NCBI GenBank assembly: GCA_947345935.1
Contig: CAMZZN010000002.1
Coordinates: forward strand, 62,001 to 126,000
Length of the DNA stretch: 64,000 nt
Direction: 5' to 3'
Origin: an uncultured Ruminococcus sp.
GTDB taxonomy: Bacteria; Bacillota; Clostridia; Oscillospirales; Ruminococcaceae
Shown in pieces: positions 47,716-56,752 of the stretch. The stretch's first letter is position 1. Each line of letters opens with the position of its first letter. Made by a program: the position numbers and the translations under genes. The notes below the pieces were generated by a model that was not told the DNA's origin, ran no database searches, and was given only the letters and a program-made list of their open reading frames with translations.

Positions 47716-50586
47716 ATGAAACTGAAAAGTAAATTAAGCAAATTGGCTGGTGTGTTTACAGTTGCAGTTATGTGTTTCACGATGCTTCCAAAAATGCCGA
47801 CTTCTTCTTCGGCGGCAAATGTTGGTGATAAGCTCAGCGTTGGCAACGGTACGAATCAGCATAAGGGCAATTGCGACGGTTACAGCTACGAGGTCTGGAT
47901 TGACACAACTGGCGGCAACGGTTCCATGACACTCGGTCAGGGCGCTGCTTTCAAGGCGGAGTGGAATGCAAGTGTCAGCAGCGGTAACTTCCTTGCTCGC
48001 CGTGGTCTGGACTTTGGTTCCCAGAAAAAGGCTACCGATTATCCATACATCGGCATGGACTATGAAGCCGACTATCGTCAGACCGGCAGCGCAAACGGCA
48101 ACTCACGTCTTTGCGTATACGGCTGGTTCCAGAACAAGAACGCCGGCAACGTACCGCTCGTTGAGTACTACATCATCGAGGACTGGGTAGACTGGTGCCC
48201 GGATGCTAACGGCAAAATGGTTACCATTGATGGCGCACAGTACAAGATTTTCCAGATGGATCACACCGGTCCGACTATCAACGGCGGCAGTGAGACATTT
48301 AAGCAGTATTTCAGTGTCCGTCAGCAAAAGAGAACCTCCGGTCACATTACTGTTTCCGATCACTTCAAGGCATGGGCAGACGAAGGTTGGGGTATCGGTA
48401 ATCTTTATGAGGTTGCTCTGAATGCTGAAGGCTGGCAGAGCAGCGGCGTCGCAGATATCAAAAAGCTCGATGTTTATACAGATCCCAGCGGAAATCCAAA
48501 CCCCACACCAGACCCTGCTCCTTCAGTAGAACCCGATGCAGACGGCAATTATTTCAAGAGCACATTTGAGTCCGGTACTGACGGCTGGTCTGAGAGAGGC
48601 GATGCATCTGTTTCAACTGATTCCGATAATTACTATGCCGGCAAGAAGTCGCTTTATGTTACAGGACGTACAGATAACTGGCACGGCGCTTCTATCGCTC
48701 TCGATCCTGATGCCTTTGTTGCCGGAAATACCTACAGTTTCAGCACCGGTGTTCTCCAGAAGAGCGGTTCGGCAGTTGATATGCAGCTTACACTCCAGTA
48801 TTCGCTTGACGGTGAAGATCACTACGATCAGATTGCTTCCGCAGCAGCAAAAAGCGGTGAGTGGACAAAGCTTGAAAATACTTCGTTCACTATCCCAGCC
48901 GGAGCAGTAAATCTTCTGCTTTATGTAGAAGCTCCTGACAGCCTTACAGATTTTTATATTGACGAAGCACGGGGATCAAAGTCAGGTGTAAAGTCATCTG
49001 TAACAACAGGCGGCGGCACTGTCGCAGGCGCAACAATTACAACTACTACAACTACTACAACAACTACAAAGAAGCCATCCGTAACAACTACAACAACAGC
49101 TAAATCTGAGAATCCCGGTTTAGAGGTAACCCTCTGGGGCGATGCAGACTGTGACGGAGAGGTGCTTCTTAACGATGCAATACTTGTTATGCAGGCGATA
49201 GGAAATCCTGACGTATATGGTGTAAACGGAAGTGATGCAAGCCATATCACTGAACAGGGCAGACTTAACGCAGACGTAAACGAGAATGGAAACGGTCTTA
49301 CAAACCTTGACGCTCTTGCTATTCAGAAGTATCTTCTCAACATGATAAGTAAACTTCCTGAGAGTGTTCAGGATGGTAACACAGAGCCTATAGTTACAAC
49401 TACAATACCTACAGTTTCAGATACTGATTTTTTTGATGACAGCTTCTCTTCGGGAACAGACGGCTGGGAGCAGAGAGGAGCAGCTTCGCTCTCGCTTGAT
49501 AATTCAACTTATTATTCAGAGGGATCATCCCTTAAAGTTACAGGCAGAGAGGATACATGGCAGGGCACCGCAAAGTCTCTTGACAGTTCATATAAGGCAG
49601 GAAATACATACAGCTTCAGCGCCGCAGTTCTTCAGGCGTCCGGCTCATCCCAGACCGCCAAAATGACTCTCCAGTATAATCTTGACGGAGAAGAACATTA
49701 TGATGAAATAGCTTCTGTAACAGCAGCAGACAAAACATGGACAAAGCTTGAAAATACAGCTTACACAATTCCGGCAGGAGCAACTGATCTTCTGCTTTAC
49801 GTTGAACTTCCCGATTCGACAGCCGACTATTATCTTGACGATGCTCAGTCAGCTGCAAAGGGAACAGCCTCAAAGGTCGTAACAGGCAAGGGCACGGTAG
49901 GAGTTGTTTCAGATCCTGCTGTAACACCTGCCGGAAAGGTTGATCCTTCAAAGCCCATGGTCGCTATCAGCTTTGACGACGGAGCAGTCGGATCATCCGC
50001 AAACGCTACATCCATGAGGATAATCAATGCTCTTGCAAAGCAGGATTTCCGTGCTACTTTCTTCTATGTAGGCGACTGGATCAGAGGAACTGACGGCGAA
50101 CAGGAAGTTAAGTATGCATATTCAAAGGGCATGGAGATCGCAAATCATACAAAGTCGCATCCGAACCTCACTGAGAAGTCTGCGTCTGAGATCAGAAGCG
50201 AGTACGATCAGTGTGCATCCAAGCTTAAAGGAATTATCGGAGCAGAGCCTTCAAAACTGCTGAGACTTCCTTATCTGGCGTCAAATCAGACAGTACAGTC
50301 AACTCTTAATGATGTTCCGCTTATAACCTGTTCTATTGATACGCAGGACTGGAACGGCGCATCAAAGGATCAGATGGTAAGCAAGATAAAAAGTGCTATG
50401 AATGACGGTTCTCTTAACGGATCTATCGTACTTTGTCACGAAACATACGAAACAACGGCAGCTGCAATTGAAGAGCTTGCGCCTTACCTTAAGGAACAGG
50501 GCTGGCAGATTGTAACTGTTTCCGAGATGTTTGAGGCAAAGGGCAAGCAGCTTAATGGCGGACAGATCTACACAAAGTGCAATTGA
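47716..50586 (+). CDS. Cellulosomal GH11 xylanase-CBM22-dockerin-CBM22-CE4 esterase
   Basis: A secreted 956-residue multimodular enzyme. After a signal peptide (to about 34) comes a GH11 xylanase (about 35-255) with a nucleophile-type Glu in VEYYIIEDW and the acid/base Glu in NAEGWQSSG. Next is a CBM22 (about 275-415), a Thr-rich linker (about 440-470), a type I dockerin (about 475-560, GDADCDGEVLLNDAILVMQ and ADVNENGNGLTNLDALAIQKYLL), a second CBM22 (about 568-714), and a CE4 (NodB) deacetylase (about 738-950) with SFDDG and HTKSHPN. It would cut xylan and remove acetyl groups while bound in a cellulosome. The layout resembles xylanase B of R. flavefaciens. ATG follows AAAGGAGG. Confidence 0.96.
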   Translation: MKLKSKLSKLAGVFTVAVMCFTMLPKMPTSSSAANVGDKLSVGNGTNQHKGNCDGYSYEVWIDTTGGNGSMTLGQGAAFKAEWNASVSSGNFLARRGLDFGSQKKATDYPYIGMDYEADYRQTGSANGNSRLCVYGWFQNKNAGNVPLVEYYIIEDWVDWCPDANGKMVTIDGAQYKIFQMDHTGPTINGGSETFKQYFSVRQQKRTSGHITVSDHFKAWADEGWGIGNLYEVALNAEGWQSSGVADIKKLDVYTDPSGNPNPTPDPAPSVEPDADGNYFKSTFESGTDGWSERGDASVSTDSDNYYAGKKSLYVTGRTDNWHGASIALDPDAFVAGNTYSFSTGVLQKSGSAVDMQLTLQYSLDGEDHYDQIASAAAKSGEWTKLENTSFTIPAGAVNLLLYVEAPDSLTDFYIDEARGSKSGVKSSVTTGGGTVAGATITTTTTTTTTTKKPSVTTTTTAKSENPGLEVTLWGDADCDGEVLLNDAILVMQAIGNPDVYGVNGSDASHITEQGRLNADVNENGNGLTNLDALAIQKYLLNMISKLPESVQDGNTEPIVTTTIPTVSDTDFFDDSFSSGTDGWEQRGAASLSLDNSTYYSEGSSLKVTGREDTWQGTAKSLDSSYKAGNTYSFSAAVLQASGSSQTAKMTLQYNLDGEEHYDEIASVTAADKTWTKLENTAYTIPAGATDLLLYVELPDSTADYYLDDAQSAAKGTASKVVTGKGTVGVVSDPAVTPAGKVDPSKPMVAISFDDGAVGSSANATSMRIINALAKQDFRATFFYVGDWIRGTDGEQEVKYAYSKGMEIANHTKSHPNLTEKSASEIRSEYDQCASKLKGIIGAEPSKLLRLPYLASNQTVQSTLNDVPLITCSIDTQDWNGASKDQMVSKIKSAMNDGSLNGSIVLCHETYETTAAAIEELAPYLKEQGWQIVTVSEMFEAKGKQLNGGQIYTKCN

Positions 50587-50668
50587 GAAATTGTGTTCGT
50601 TGAGAAGAAGTACGGATTTTTCTGAAAGTATGTTTTTAAATTAAGATTTCTTCAATTCATATCCCCTT

Positions 50669-50707
50669 ACAGCAGCCGACTATTCAGGTCGGCTGCTGTT
50701 TTATTTA
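50669..50707 (+). terminator. Intrinsic terminator after the xylanase gene
   Basis: ACAGCAGCCGAC pairs with GTCGGCTGCTGT across TATTCAG, followed by TTTTATTT. Confidence 0.9.
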
Positions 50708-50760
50708 GCTAAAAACAGCGGTTTGCAACTGCCTATTGACAAATTGTAAAGTCCGGTTGC

Positions 50761-50789
50761 TTGACTTCAACTGAAATATATCATATAAT
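50761..50789 (+). promoter_or_regulatory. Promoter of the membrane XRE regulator gene
   Basis: TTGACT (50761-50766), 17 bases, TATAAT (50784-50789), about 40 bases before the start. Confidence 0.82.
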
Positions 50790-50831
50790 TAGAGCGTAAT
50801 CAATTGATATACAGAAAGGTGGAAAAAATTT

Positions 50832-51836
50832 ATGATTTTTGCAGATAAGCTTGTTGACCTAAGGAAGAAGAACGGTATGTCTCAGGAAGAACTTGCTGAA
50901 AAGATGAACGTCAGCCGCCAGTCGGTTTCTAAGTGGGAGGGAGCACAGTCTGTGCCGGATTTAAACAGAATACTTGCACTGTCACGTATTTTCAGCGTAA
51001 CTACTGATTATCTTCTGAACGATGAGATCGAAGTATGCGCAGACGCCTCTGTTATCGGAGATGACGATGAGAAATCCCTCAGAAAAGTGACAATGGAAGA
51101 AGCGTCGGTTTTTCTTAAAATTAATGAAAAAAATGCACGGCGTACAGCTTTTGCCGTTTTTCTTTGCATTGTTTCGGTAATTCCGCTTTTGCTTCTTGGC
51201 GTTGCGGGAGAAAGCGGCAGATTTCCATTATCGGAGGACAGTGCAGGAGTGATCGGACTTATAATTCTTTTGCTTATTGTTGCTGCATCAGTGGGGATTT
51301 TTATGATATCGGACAGTGAAATGAATCCGTATAAATATCTGGAAGAAGAAAGTATAGATACCGAATATGGTGTTTCCGGAATGGTAAGGGAAAAAAGAAA
51401 AAACCATGGATTTTCTTATATGCGAAATAAAATTATGGGTTCAATTATTTGTATAATTTCTGTTATTCCAATGATTGGTTCAGTACTTATTTCCGAATCT
51501 GATTTTGTCTGTACTGTCGGATTATGTATTATGCTGTTTGTCTGTGGTCTTGGCGTATATTTTCTTGTCATGGCTGAAAATATCAATGAAGGGTTTGATA
51601 AACTTCTTGAAGACGGTAAATATTCCAAAGAAAACAAATCAGTCAAAAAAGAATGCGCCAGCAGACCAAGCATCGGAAAAATATATTGGCTCATATTAGC
51701 GGCGCTGTTTCTGGCTGTGGGATTCATTGCAGACGATTGGGGACATAACTGGATAATTCTTGTTATCGGAGCTGTTTTATACGGCGTTGTGGTTGAATTT
51801 TCAAAGTTTTCCGGCGGTAAATCCGGCAAATTATAA
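50832..51836 (+). CDS. XRE-family regulator anchored in the membrane
   Basis: The 334-residue protein begins with a typical XRE/Cro helix-turn-helix (LVDLRKKNGMSQEELAEKMNVSRQSVSKWEGAQSVPD, residues about 7-60), then about six hydrophobic helices (AFAVFLCIVSVIPLLLL, GVIGLIILLLIVAASVGIF, IMGSIICIISVIPMIGSVL and more). Such one-component membrane-bound regulators are common in Firmicutes, and their signal is generally unknown. It has its own promoter and no adjacent transporter, so it may answer to a membrane cue. It lies between the xylanase and AraC genes. Confidence 0.88.
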   Translation: MIFADKLVDLRKKNGMSQEELAEKMNVSRQSVSKWEGAQSVPDLNRILALSRIFSVTTDYLLNDEIEVCADASVIGDDDEKSLRKVTMEEASVFLKINEKNARRTAFAVFLCIVSVIPLLLLGVAGESGRFPLSEDSAGVIGLIILLLIVAASVGIFMISDSEMNPYKYLEEESIDTEYGVSGMVREKRKNHGFSYMRNKIMGSIICIISVIPMIGSVLISESDFVCTVGLCIMLFVCGLGVYFLVMAENINEGFDKLLEDGKYSKENKSVKKECASRPSIGKIYWLILAALFLAVGFIADDWGHNWIILVIGAVLYGVVVEFSKFSGGKSGKL

Positions 51837-51952
51837 AAATATTAAATATAAATTTGTCACTAATCAACAAAGTTTTTATCATTCTATTTACAAAGTGTTT
51901 ATTATGTTATATAATAAATATTAAGGTATAAATTTAAAGCGTGGTGAATAAT

Positions 51953-52813
51953 GTGATAAAGTATCTTTCAGGAGATTACGAAACAGTTGATTATGACGAA
52001 AAAAAGTATGTATTGCTCCATGATAATTATGATAACGAAGCATATCCTGTACATTGGCACAGCGCAGTTGAACTGCTCATGCCTCTGAAGAATCATTATA
52101 TCGTCAATGTGGGCGGCATTGATTATCGTATTGAAGAGAATGAAGTACTTATTGTTCCTCCCGGAGAGCTTCACAGTATGCCAGCGATTCCAGGTCACAG
52201 ACTGATATTCCAGTGCGATAATGTTAATTTGGGTGACGTTCCGGTGCTGGAAACCGTTATGAGAGCTTTAAAGTCGCCTGTGCTAATTACTCCTGGGTAT
52301 AGCAGGGAACTTCACATTTTCGCCAGAAAAACCATGATGGATATATATAAGATGTATAATTCAAAATCAGAGCTTGCCGTAGTCAGAACTTATCTGATGA
52401 TGATAGATCTTTTTATGGCTCTGCGGGAATTTCAGTTGGAGCAGAGCAAAATACTTATGGATTGTGATGACGAGAAAATCAGTGAATACAGTGAAAAATT
52501 CGGTACAGTTTTTAAATATATCGACAATAACTATATGTATGATATTTCACTGGATCAGCTTGCAAATGTTGCAGGCTACAGCAAATATCATTTTTCAAGG
52601 ATATTCAAGCAGTATAATTCCATGTCGTATTTACAATACATAAATGCACGCCGTACAAGAGCGGCAGAGCTTCTGCTTCTTGACCCGACTATCCCTATAA
52701 CTGAGGTGGCAATGAGATCGGGATTCAAGAGTCTTACCACGTTCAATCGTATCTTCAAGGAGATTAAGCACTGTACTCCTACAGATTTCAAGAAGCTCTA
52801 TTCTAATCATTAA
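51953..52813 (+). CDS. AraC-family regulator with N-terminal cupin domain
   Basis: A regulator of sugar-response type: N-terminal cupin (about 15-110, HWHSAVELLMPLKNHYIVNVGG, VPPGELHSM) to sense a ligand, then a C-terminal AraC double helix-turn-helix (DISLDQLANVAGYSKYHFSRIFKQYNSMSYLQYINARR and ITEVAMRSGFKSLTTFNRIFKEI). Both HTHs look complete. Start is uncertain: GTG at 51953 has GGTG 5 bases upstream, giving 286 residues; the track start at 51941 has no better site. It lies between two plant-cell-wall genes, so a role in polysaccharide response is plausible but inferred. Confidence 0.88.
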   Translation: MIKYLSGDYETVDYDEKKYVLLHDNYDNEAYPVHWHSAVELLMPLKNHYIVNVGGIDYRIEENEVLIVPPGELHSMPAIPGHRLIFQCDNVNLGDVPVLETVMRALKSPVLITPGYSRELHIFARKTMMDIYKMYNSKSELAVVRTYLMMIDLFMALREFQLEQSKILMDCDDEKISEYSEKFGTVFKYIDNNYMYDISLDQLANVAGYSKYHFSRIFKQYNSMSYLQYINARRTRAAELLLLDPTIPITEVAMRSGFKSLTTFNRIFKEIKHCTPTDFKKLYSNH

Positions 52814-52867
52814 GAAGATGTCCGCATAGAAAACTTCACGTATAATTTCTATGCGGATATCTTCTTA
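52811..52867. terminator. Long terminator hairpin after the AraC gene
   Basis: TAAGAAGATGTCCGCATAGAAA pairs over 22 bases (one G-T) with TTTCTATGCGGATATCTTCTTA. The left arm overlaps the stop codon. No other gene was seen from here to the leader ORF at 53140. Confidence 0.8.
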
Positions 52868-53139
52868 AACCAAATTCTTTTGTTTTGAAAAATTTCCCTT
52901 TTGTCAGAAAATCAGGTATAAGGCATACCGATATGAAATCTGACAAAGGGGCATTTTTATGTCTGAATGAAAGCTTGATCATGATCGTATCTCATCTGCT
53001 GATTACAGTTTTAATGCCGCATATATTATCCAAAGACAGGTTCAGAGTTTATTGTAAGAGAAAAAATAAAAATAACCGACTAAAATAATATAAAGACAAT
53101 GCTTTGAATCATTGTAACATAAAATCAGAAAGGAGCAGT

Positions 53140-53187
53140 ATGATTTATAACGATCTGCAAAAAATGATCGATATATCATACAAATGA
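53140..53187 (+). CDS. Short leader ORF overlapping the CotH gene start
   Basis: A 15-codon ORF, MIYNDLQKMIDISYK, has an excellent AAAGGAG site 6 bases upstream, whereas the CotH ATG has no clear site. Its TGA overlaps that ATG (ATGA). It probably delivers ribosomes to the CotH gene by coupling; whether the peptide itself has a role is unknown. Too short for the ORF track. Confidence 0.55.
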   Translation: MIYNDLQKMIDISYK

Positions 53188-55286
53188 GAATTATGATTAT
53201 TAAGCTGATCAGGAGACTCGCTTCATGCGTAATAGCCGCAATTATTTGCTGCGGATGCTGTGTATACAGTGTCTCTGCCGGGGACGAATCGTTTTATGAA
53301 AACAATCCTGTTTCCGAACGTCAACAGGATTACCTTGATCTCTTTTTTGATAATGGAATATCCTTTTTAAGCAATGAGAACGATCCACCGGAAATGTACT
53401 ATTCAGATATTCCGGTAATAAAGTTTCAGGTCAGCGGACTTTCTCCTCAGACTGATACCGGAATCGACTATACGGATTGGTGGTACAGTGAATGGGATGA
53501 TTGCCGTTATGTTTTTCTGCCTGCAACTGCTGACAGAAACAGCCTTATTATATCTTATCAGACTGAAAACGGCGATCTTTCTTTAAACGGCGAAAAAATC
53601 ATATCAGGAGCAGCAACATCTCTCCTGAACTCCGCTGATGAATTCAATGTTACAGTCGGCGATGTGGACTGCGGAAAATTAAAGGTCATGCAGTCTGAAC
53701 TCGGATGCATATACCTTTCAACATCAAGCGGAGGTCTTGATACTCTTGATAATAACGGCTGGATGACTGAAACAGGTTCGGCTGTTATGCTGGACGCAGA
53801 CGGAACCATCGAGTATCAAGGAGAGCTTGAAAAAATAAAATCTCATGGTAATTCATCCTGGGACTATAGCAAAAAGAAATCCTATAATATAAAGCTCCCT
53901 GAAAAGAAAAATCTTTACGGCATGGGTAAAGCTAAAAAATGGGCGCTGTTATCAAATTATCTCGATCATTCCATGCTGCGCAACAAGGTCACTTCGGAAA
54001 TAAGCCGTGCCGGCGGTATGGAATATGTAATGGATTCGGTGTTTGTAGACCTGTATGCCGACGGTTCCTATCGTGGTACATACCAGCTGACAGAACGTGT
54101 TCAGATCCAGAAACAGCGTGTCAATATCCGTGACCTTGAAGAAGAAACCGAATTGCTTAATAATAAGGAACTTGATGAATATCCTCAGATACTGTCAGGA
54201 ATTCCTGAAAATTCTAACGATCAGTATGTGGTAAACAGCTATAAATACTACGATACTCCCAATGATCCTGATGATATCACCGGCGGATATCTGCTTCAGT
54301 TTCAGTTGCCGGGCAGATACAGCTATAAGGCAGAAAGCGGATTTATAACTTCAAGAGGGTCAGTTATTGAAATAGACGGTCCCGAATATGCAAGCAAGGA
54401 ACAGGTTCTTTACATACGTAATTTTGTTCAGGAAATGGAGGATGCCGTTTATTCGGAAACAGGATATAACTCAAAAGGAAAACATTACAGCGATTATATT
54501 GACGTTGATTCCCTTATAACAGCGTACCTTGTGCAGGAAATATCTATGAATATTGATGTGACGAATACCAGTTTCTATTTTTATAAAGATTCAGACCTTA
54601 GAGGAGACGGTAAAATCCATTTTGGACCTGCATGGGATTTTGATCTTGCTTATGGAAGCTTCCCAACAGTCAGGCAGAACTCATACGGTGATATATGCTA
54701 TTCACTGGATACGAAAAAGTTGTTTGTTATTTGTTTTCCGATTGTCGGGTATGAGGAATATGCTGTAAATCAGCCATCCATTGAAGGAATAAACTGGATC
54801 GGGAAATTGTACAAAAAGGGAGATATAGCAGAAAGATCCGCTGAAATATATTTTGAGCGTTTTGAACCCTATATAAATGAACTCACCTCGGCATCAGACG
54901 GCGGTGCGGCGCTTATAACTCAGATGGCGGAAGAAATAAGATCCTCCGCTGAAATGAACAATGCACGCTGGCATACATACGGAGGACGCGAGTACTGTGT
55001 TTTCGGCTCGTCAAGCGGAGCGGATTTCATGGAGTCTGTCGATATAATGAGACAATTTTTAGCTGACAGAAAAAATGGTCTTGATCAGATCTGGGCAGAA
55101 TACAGAAGCGTTAAAGGCGACGTAAATTCCGACGGCAGGTTCAGTATTGCAGATATTGTAATGATGCAGGGATTTCTGCTCGGAAGATCAGAGCTTTCGG
55201 ACTGGAAAGCCGGCGATCTTTGTCAGGATAATGTAATAGACTCTTTTGATCTTGCCGCTATGAGGCATTTAATTATAAACAACTAA
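53184..55286 (+). CDS. CotH-family protein with C-terminal type I dockerin
   Basis: The 700-residue secreted protein has a signal peptide (VIAAIICCGCCVYSVSAG, to about 34), an N-terminal beta-rich region, and a CotH domain from about 215: SHGNSSWDYSKKKSYNIKL, WALLSNYLDHSMLRN, SYRGTYQLTERVQ and GPAWDFDLAYGS. CotH proteins are protein kinase-like; in Bacillus CotH phosphorylates spore-coat proteins. The final ~58 residues are a dockerin (GDVNSDGRFSIADIVMMQGFLLG and LCQDNVIDSFDLAAMRHLI), so this copy should join a cellulosome. It may modify cellulosomal parts or recognise a surface polymer; that is inference. It overlaps a short upstream ORF. Confidence 0.92.
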   Translation: MRIMIIKLIRRLASCVIAAIICCGCCVYSVSAGDESFYENNPVSERQQDYLDLFFDNGISFLSNENDPPEMYYSDIPVIKFQVSGLSPQTDTGIDYTDWWYSEWDDCRYVFLPATADRNSLIISYQTENGDLSLNGEKIISGAATSLLNSADEFNVTVGDVDCGKLKVMQSELGCIYLSTSSGGLDTLDNNGWMTETGSAVMLDADGTIEYQGELEKIKSHGNSSWDYSKKKSYNIKLPEKKNLYGMGKAKKWALLSNYLDHSMLRNKVTSEISRAGGMEYVMDSVFVDLYADGSYRGTYQLTERVQIQKQRVNIRDLEEETELLNNKELDEYPQILSGIPENSNDQYVVNSYKYYDTPNDPDDITGGYLLQFQLPGRYSYKAESGFITSRGSVIEIDGPEYASKEQVLYIRNFVQEMEDAVYSETGYNSKGKHYSDYIDVDSLITAYLVQEISMNIDVTNTSFYFYKDSDLRGDGKIHFGPAWDFDLAYGSFPTVRQNSYGDICYSLDTKKLFVICFPIVGYEEYAVNQPSIEGINWIGKLYKKGDIAERSAEIYFERFEPYINELTSASDGGAALITQMAEEIRSSAEMNNARWHTYGGREYCVFGSSSGADFMESVDIMRQFLADRKNGLDQIWAEYRSVKGDVNSDGRFSIADIVMMQGFLLGRSELSDWKAGDLCQDNVIDSFDLAAMRHLIINN

Positions 55287-55301
55287 TTGTAATCAGCGTT
55301 T

Positions 55302-55333
55302 AAAGCCCGTTCACATAATGCGAACGGGCTTTT
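55302..55333 (+). terminator. Intrinsic terminator after the CotH gene
   Basis: AAAGCCCGTTC pairs with GAACGGGCTTT and is followed by TTATTG. Confidence 0.88.
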
Positions 55334-55361
55334 ATTGTAAAAACAGATTCTTAAAAAGGTA

Positions 55362-55390
55362 TTGACAAAAGCGAAATAGTGTGGTATAAT
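55362..55390 (+). promoter_or_regulatory. Promoter of the metY-cysK-rrf2 operon
   Basis: TTGACA (55362-55367), 17 bases, TATAAT (55385-55390). A loose dyad, CAAAGTAT...ATATTTG, follows within the next 45 bases and may be the site of the Rrf2 regulator encoded in the operon. Confidence 0.85.
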
Positions 55391-55454
55391 CTATTTATAA
55401 CCTACAAAGTATGTATGATTAGTATATTTGCTAAAATGAAAGGATGTTATAACT

Positions 55455-56750
55455 ATGAGCAAACAATACAAATTTGAAACCATCCAGATTCATGCCGGAC
55501 AGGAAGCTCCGGATCCTGCAACGGATGCCAGAGCCGTACCAATATACGCTACTACTTCATACGTTTTTAAGGACTCAGCACAGGCAGCCGGACGGTTCGG
55601 TCTGACGGAGGGAGGAAACATCTATACACGTCTTATGAATCCGACGTCCGATGTTTTTGAAAAAAGAATAGCTGCTCTTGAAGGTGGAGCTGCCGCTCTT
55701 GCAACGGCATCCGGTTCTGCTGCAATTTCTTATGCAGTTCAGAATATCGCTTCAGCAGGAGATCATATCGTAAGCTCTATAGACTTGTACGGAGGCACAT
55801 ATAACCTCTTTGCAAATACGCTGAGAGAACAGGGAATCACAACGGATTTTGCCGATCCTTCTGACTTAAGCAGCTTTGAAAAAGCGATACGTCCTGAAAC
55901 CAAGCTGATCTACGCTGAAACTTTGGGAAACCCTAACTCCAGCGTTATTGACATCGAATCACTTGCAGAGATCGCTCACAGGCACGGCATTCCGCTGATT
56001 GTTGACAATACGTTTGCAACGCCGTATCTGCTTAGACCCATTGAACATGGCGCCGATATCGTGGTTCATTCCGCTACTAAGTTTATCGGAGGTCACGGAA
56101 CCGTAATGGGCGGGGTTGTCATTGACAGCGGTCGTTTCGACTGGACGCAGAACGATAAATTCCCTGGTATTACAAAGCCGAATCCTTCCTATCACGGAGT
56201 CGTTTTTGCCGAGGCGTGCGGAAATATAGCCTATATTATGAAACTCCGCACTACTCTTATGAGAGATCAGGGGGCAGCTATTTCGCCGTTCAATTCATTC
56301 CTGCTTTTACAGGGACTTGAAACGCTTTCTCTCCGCCTTGAGCGTCATGTAGAAAACGCACTGAAAACTGTAGAATTTCTCAGCAGACATCCGCAGGTAG
56401 AGAAGGTAAATCATCCGTCGCTTGCCGAAGGAAAGGAAAAGGAACTTTACGACAGATATTTTCCGGATGGAGCAGCTTCTATCTTTACCTTTGAAATAAA
56501 GGGCGATGCCGAAACCGCAAAGAAATTTACGGAAAGTCTGGAACTTTTCTCGCTTCTTGCCAATGTGGCAGACGTTAAATCGCTCGTTATACATCCTGCC
56601 TCGACTACTCATTCTCAGATGACGGAGGAAGAGCTTCTTGCAGCAGGGATAAAGCCGAATACAGTACGGCTTTCTATCGGAACAGAACATATCGACGATA
56701 TAATCGCCGATCTTGAACATGGCTTTGAATCCGTAAAACAGGAGGGATAA
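55455..56750 (+). CDS. metY: O-acetylhomoserine sulfhydrylase-type PLP enzyme
   Basis: A 431-residue Cys/Met-metabolism PLP enzyme. The length and start (KFETIQIHAGQEAPDPATDARAVPIYATTSYVF) fit O-acetylhomoserine aminocarboxypropyltransferase, which makes homocysteine or cysteine from an acetylated amino acid and sulfide. Tyr/Arg of YTRLMNPTSDVFEKRIAALEGG bind the cofactor phosphate, VDNTFATPYLLRP precedes the Schiff-base Lys in HSATKFIGGHGTVMGG (near 212), and TLRTTLMRDQG-like residues follow. It heads the sulfur operon with cysK 2 bases on. Confidence 0.92.
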   Translation: MSKQYKFETIQIHAGQEAPDPATDARAVPIYATTSYVFKDSAQAAGRFGLTEGGNIYTRLMNPTSDVFEKRIAALEGGAAALATASGSAAISYAVQNIASAGDHIVSSIDLYGGTYNLFANTLREQGITTDFADPSDLSSFEKAIRPETKLIYAETLGNPNSSVIDIESLAEIAHRHGIPLIVDNTFATPYLLRPIEHGADIVVHSATKFIGGHGTVMGGVVIDSGRFDWTQNDKFPGITKPNPSYHGVVFAEACGNIAYIMKLRTTLMRDQGAAISPFNSFLLLQGLETLSLRLERHVENALKTVEFLSRHPQVEKVNHPSLAEGKEKELYDRYFPDGAASIFTFEIKGDAETAKKFTESLELFSLLANVADVKSLVIHPASTTHSQMTEEELLAAGIKPNTVRLSIGTEHIDDIIADLEHGFESVKQEG

Positions 56751-56752
56751 TT

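Noticed and set aside
49037-49110. ACA/ACT-rich tract as a possible microsatellite or repeat
   Set aside because: It codes for the Thr-rich linker of the xylanase in frame, normal for cellulosomal enzymes.
52885-53088. 67-residue ORF between the AraC and CotH genes
   Set aside because: No ribosome site, no family likeness, and it runs through the region after the AraC terminator; most likely chance.
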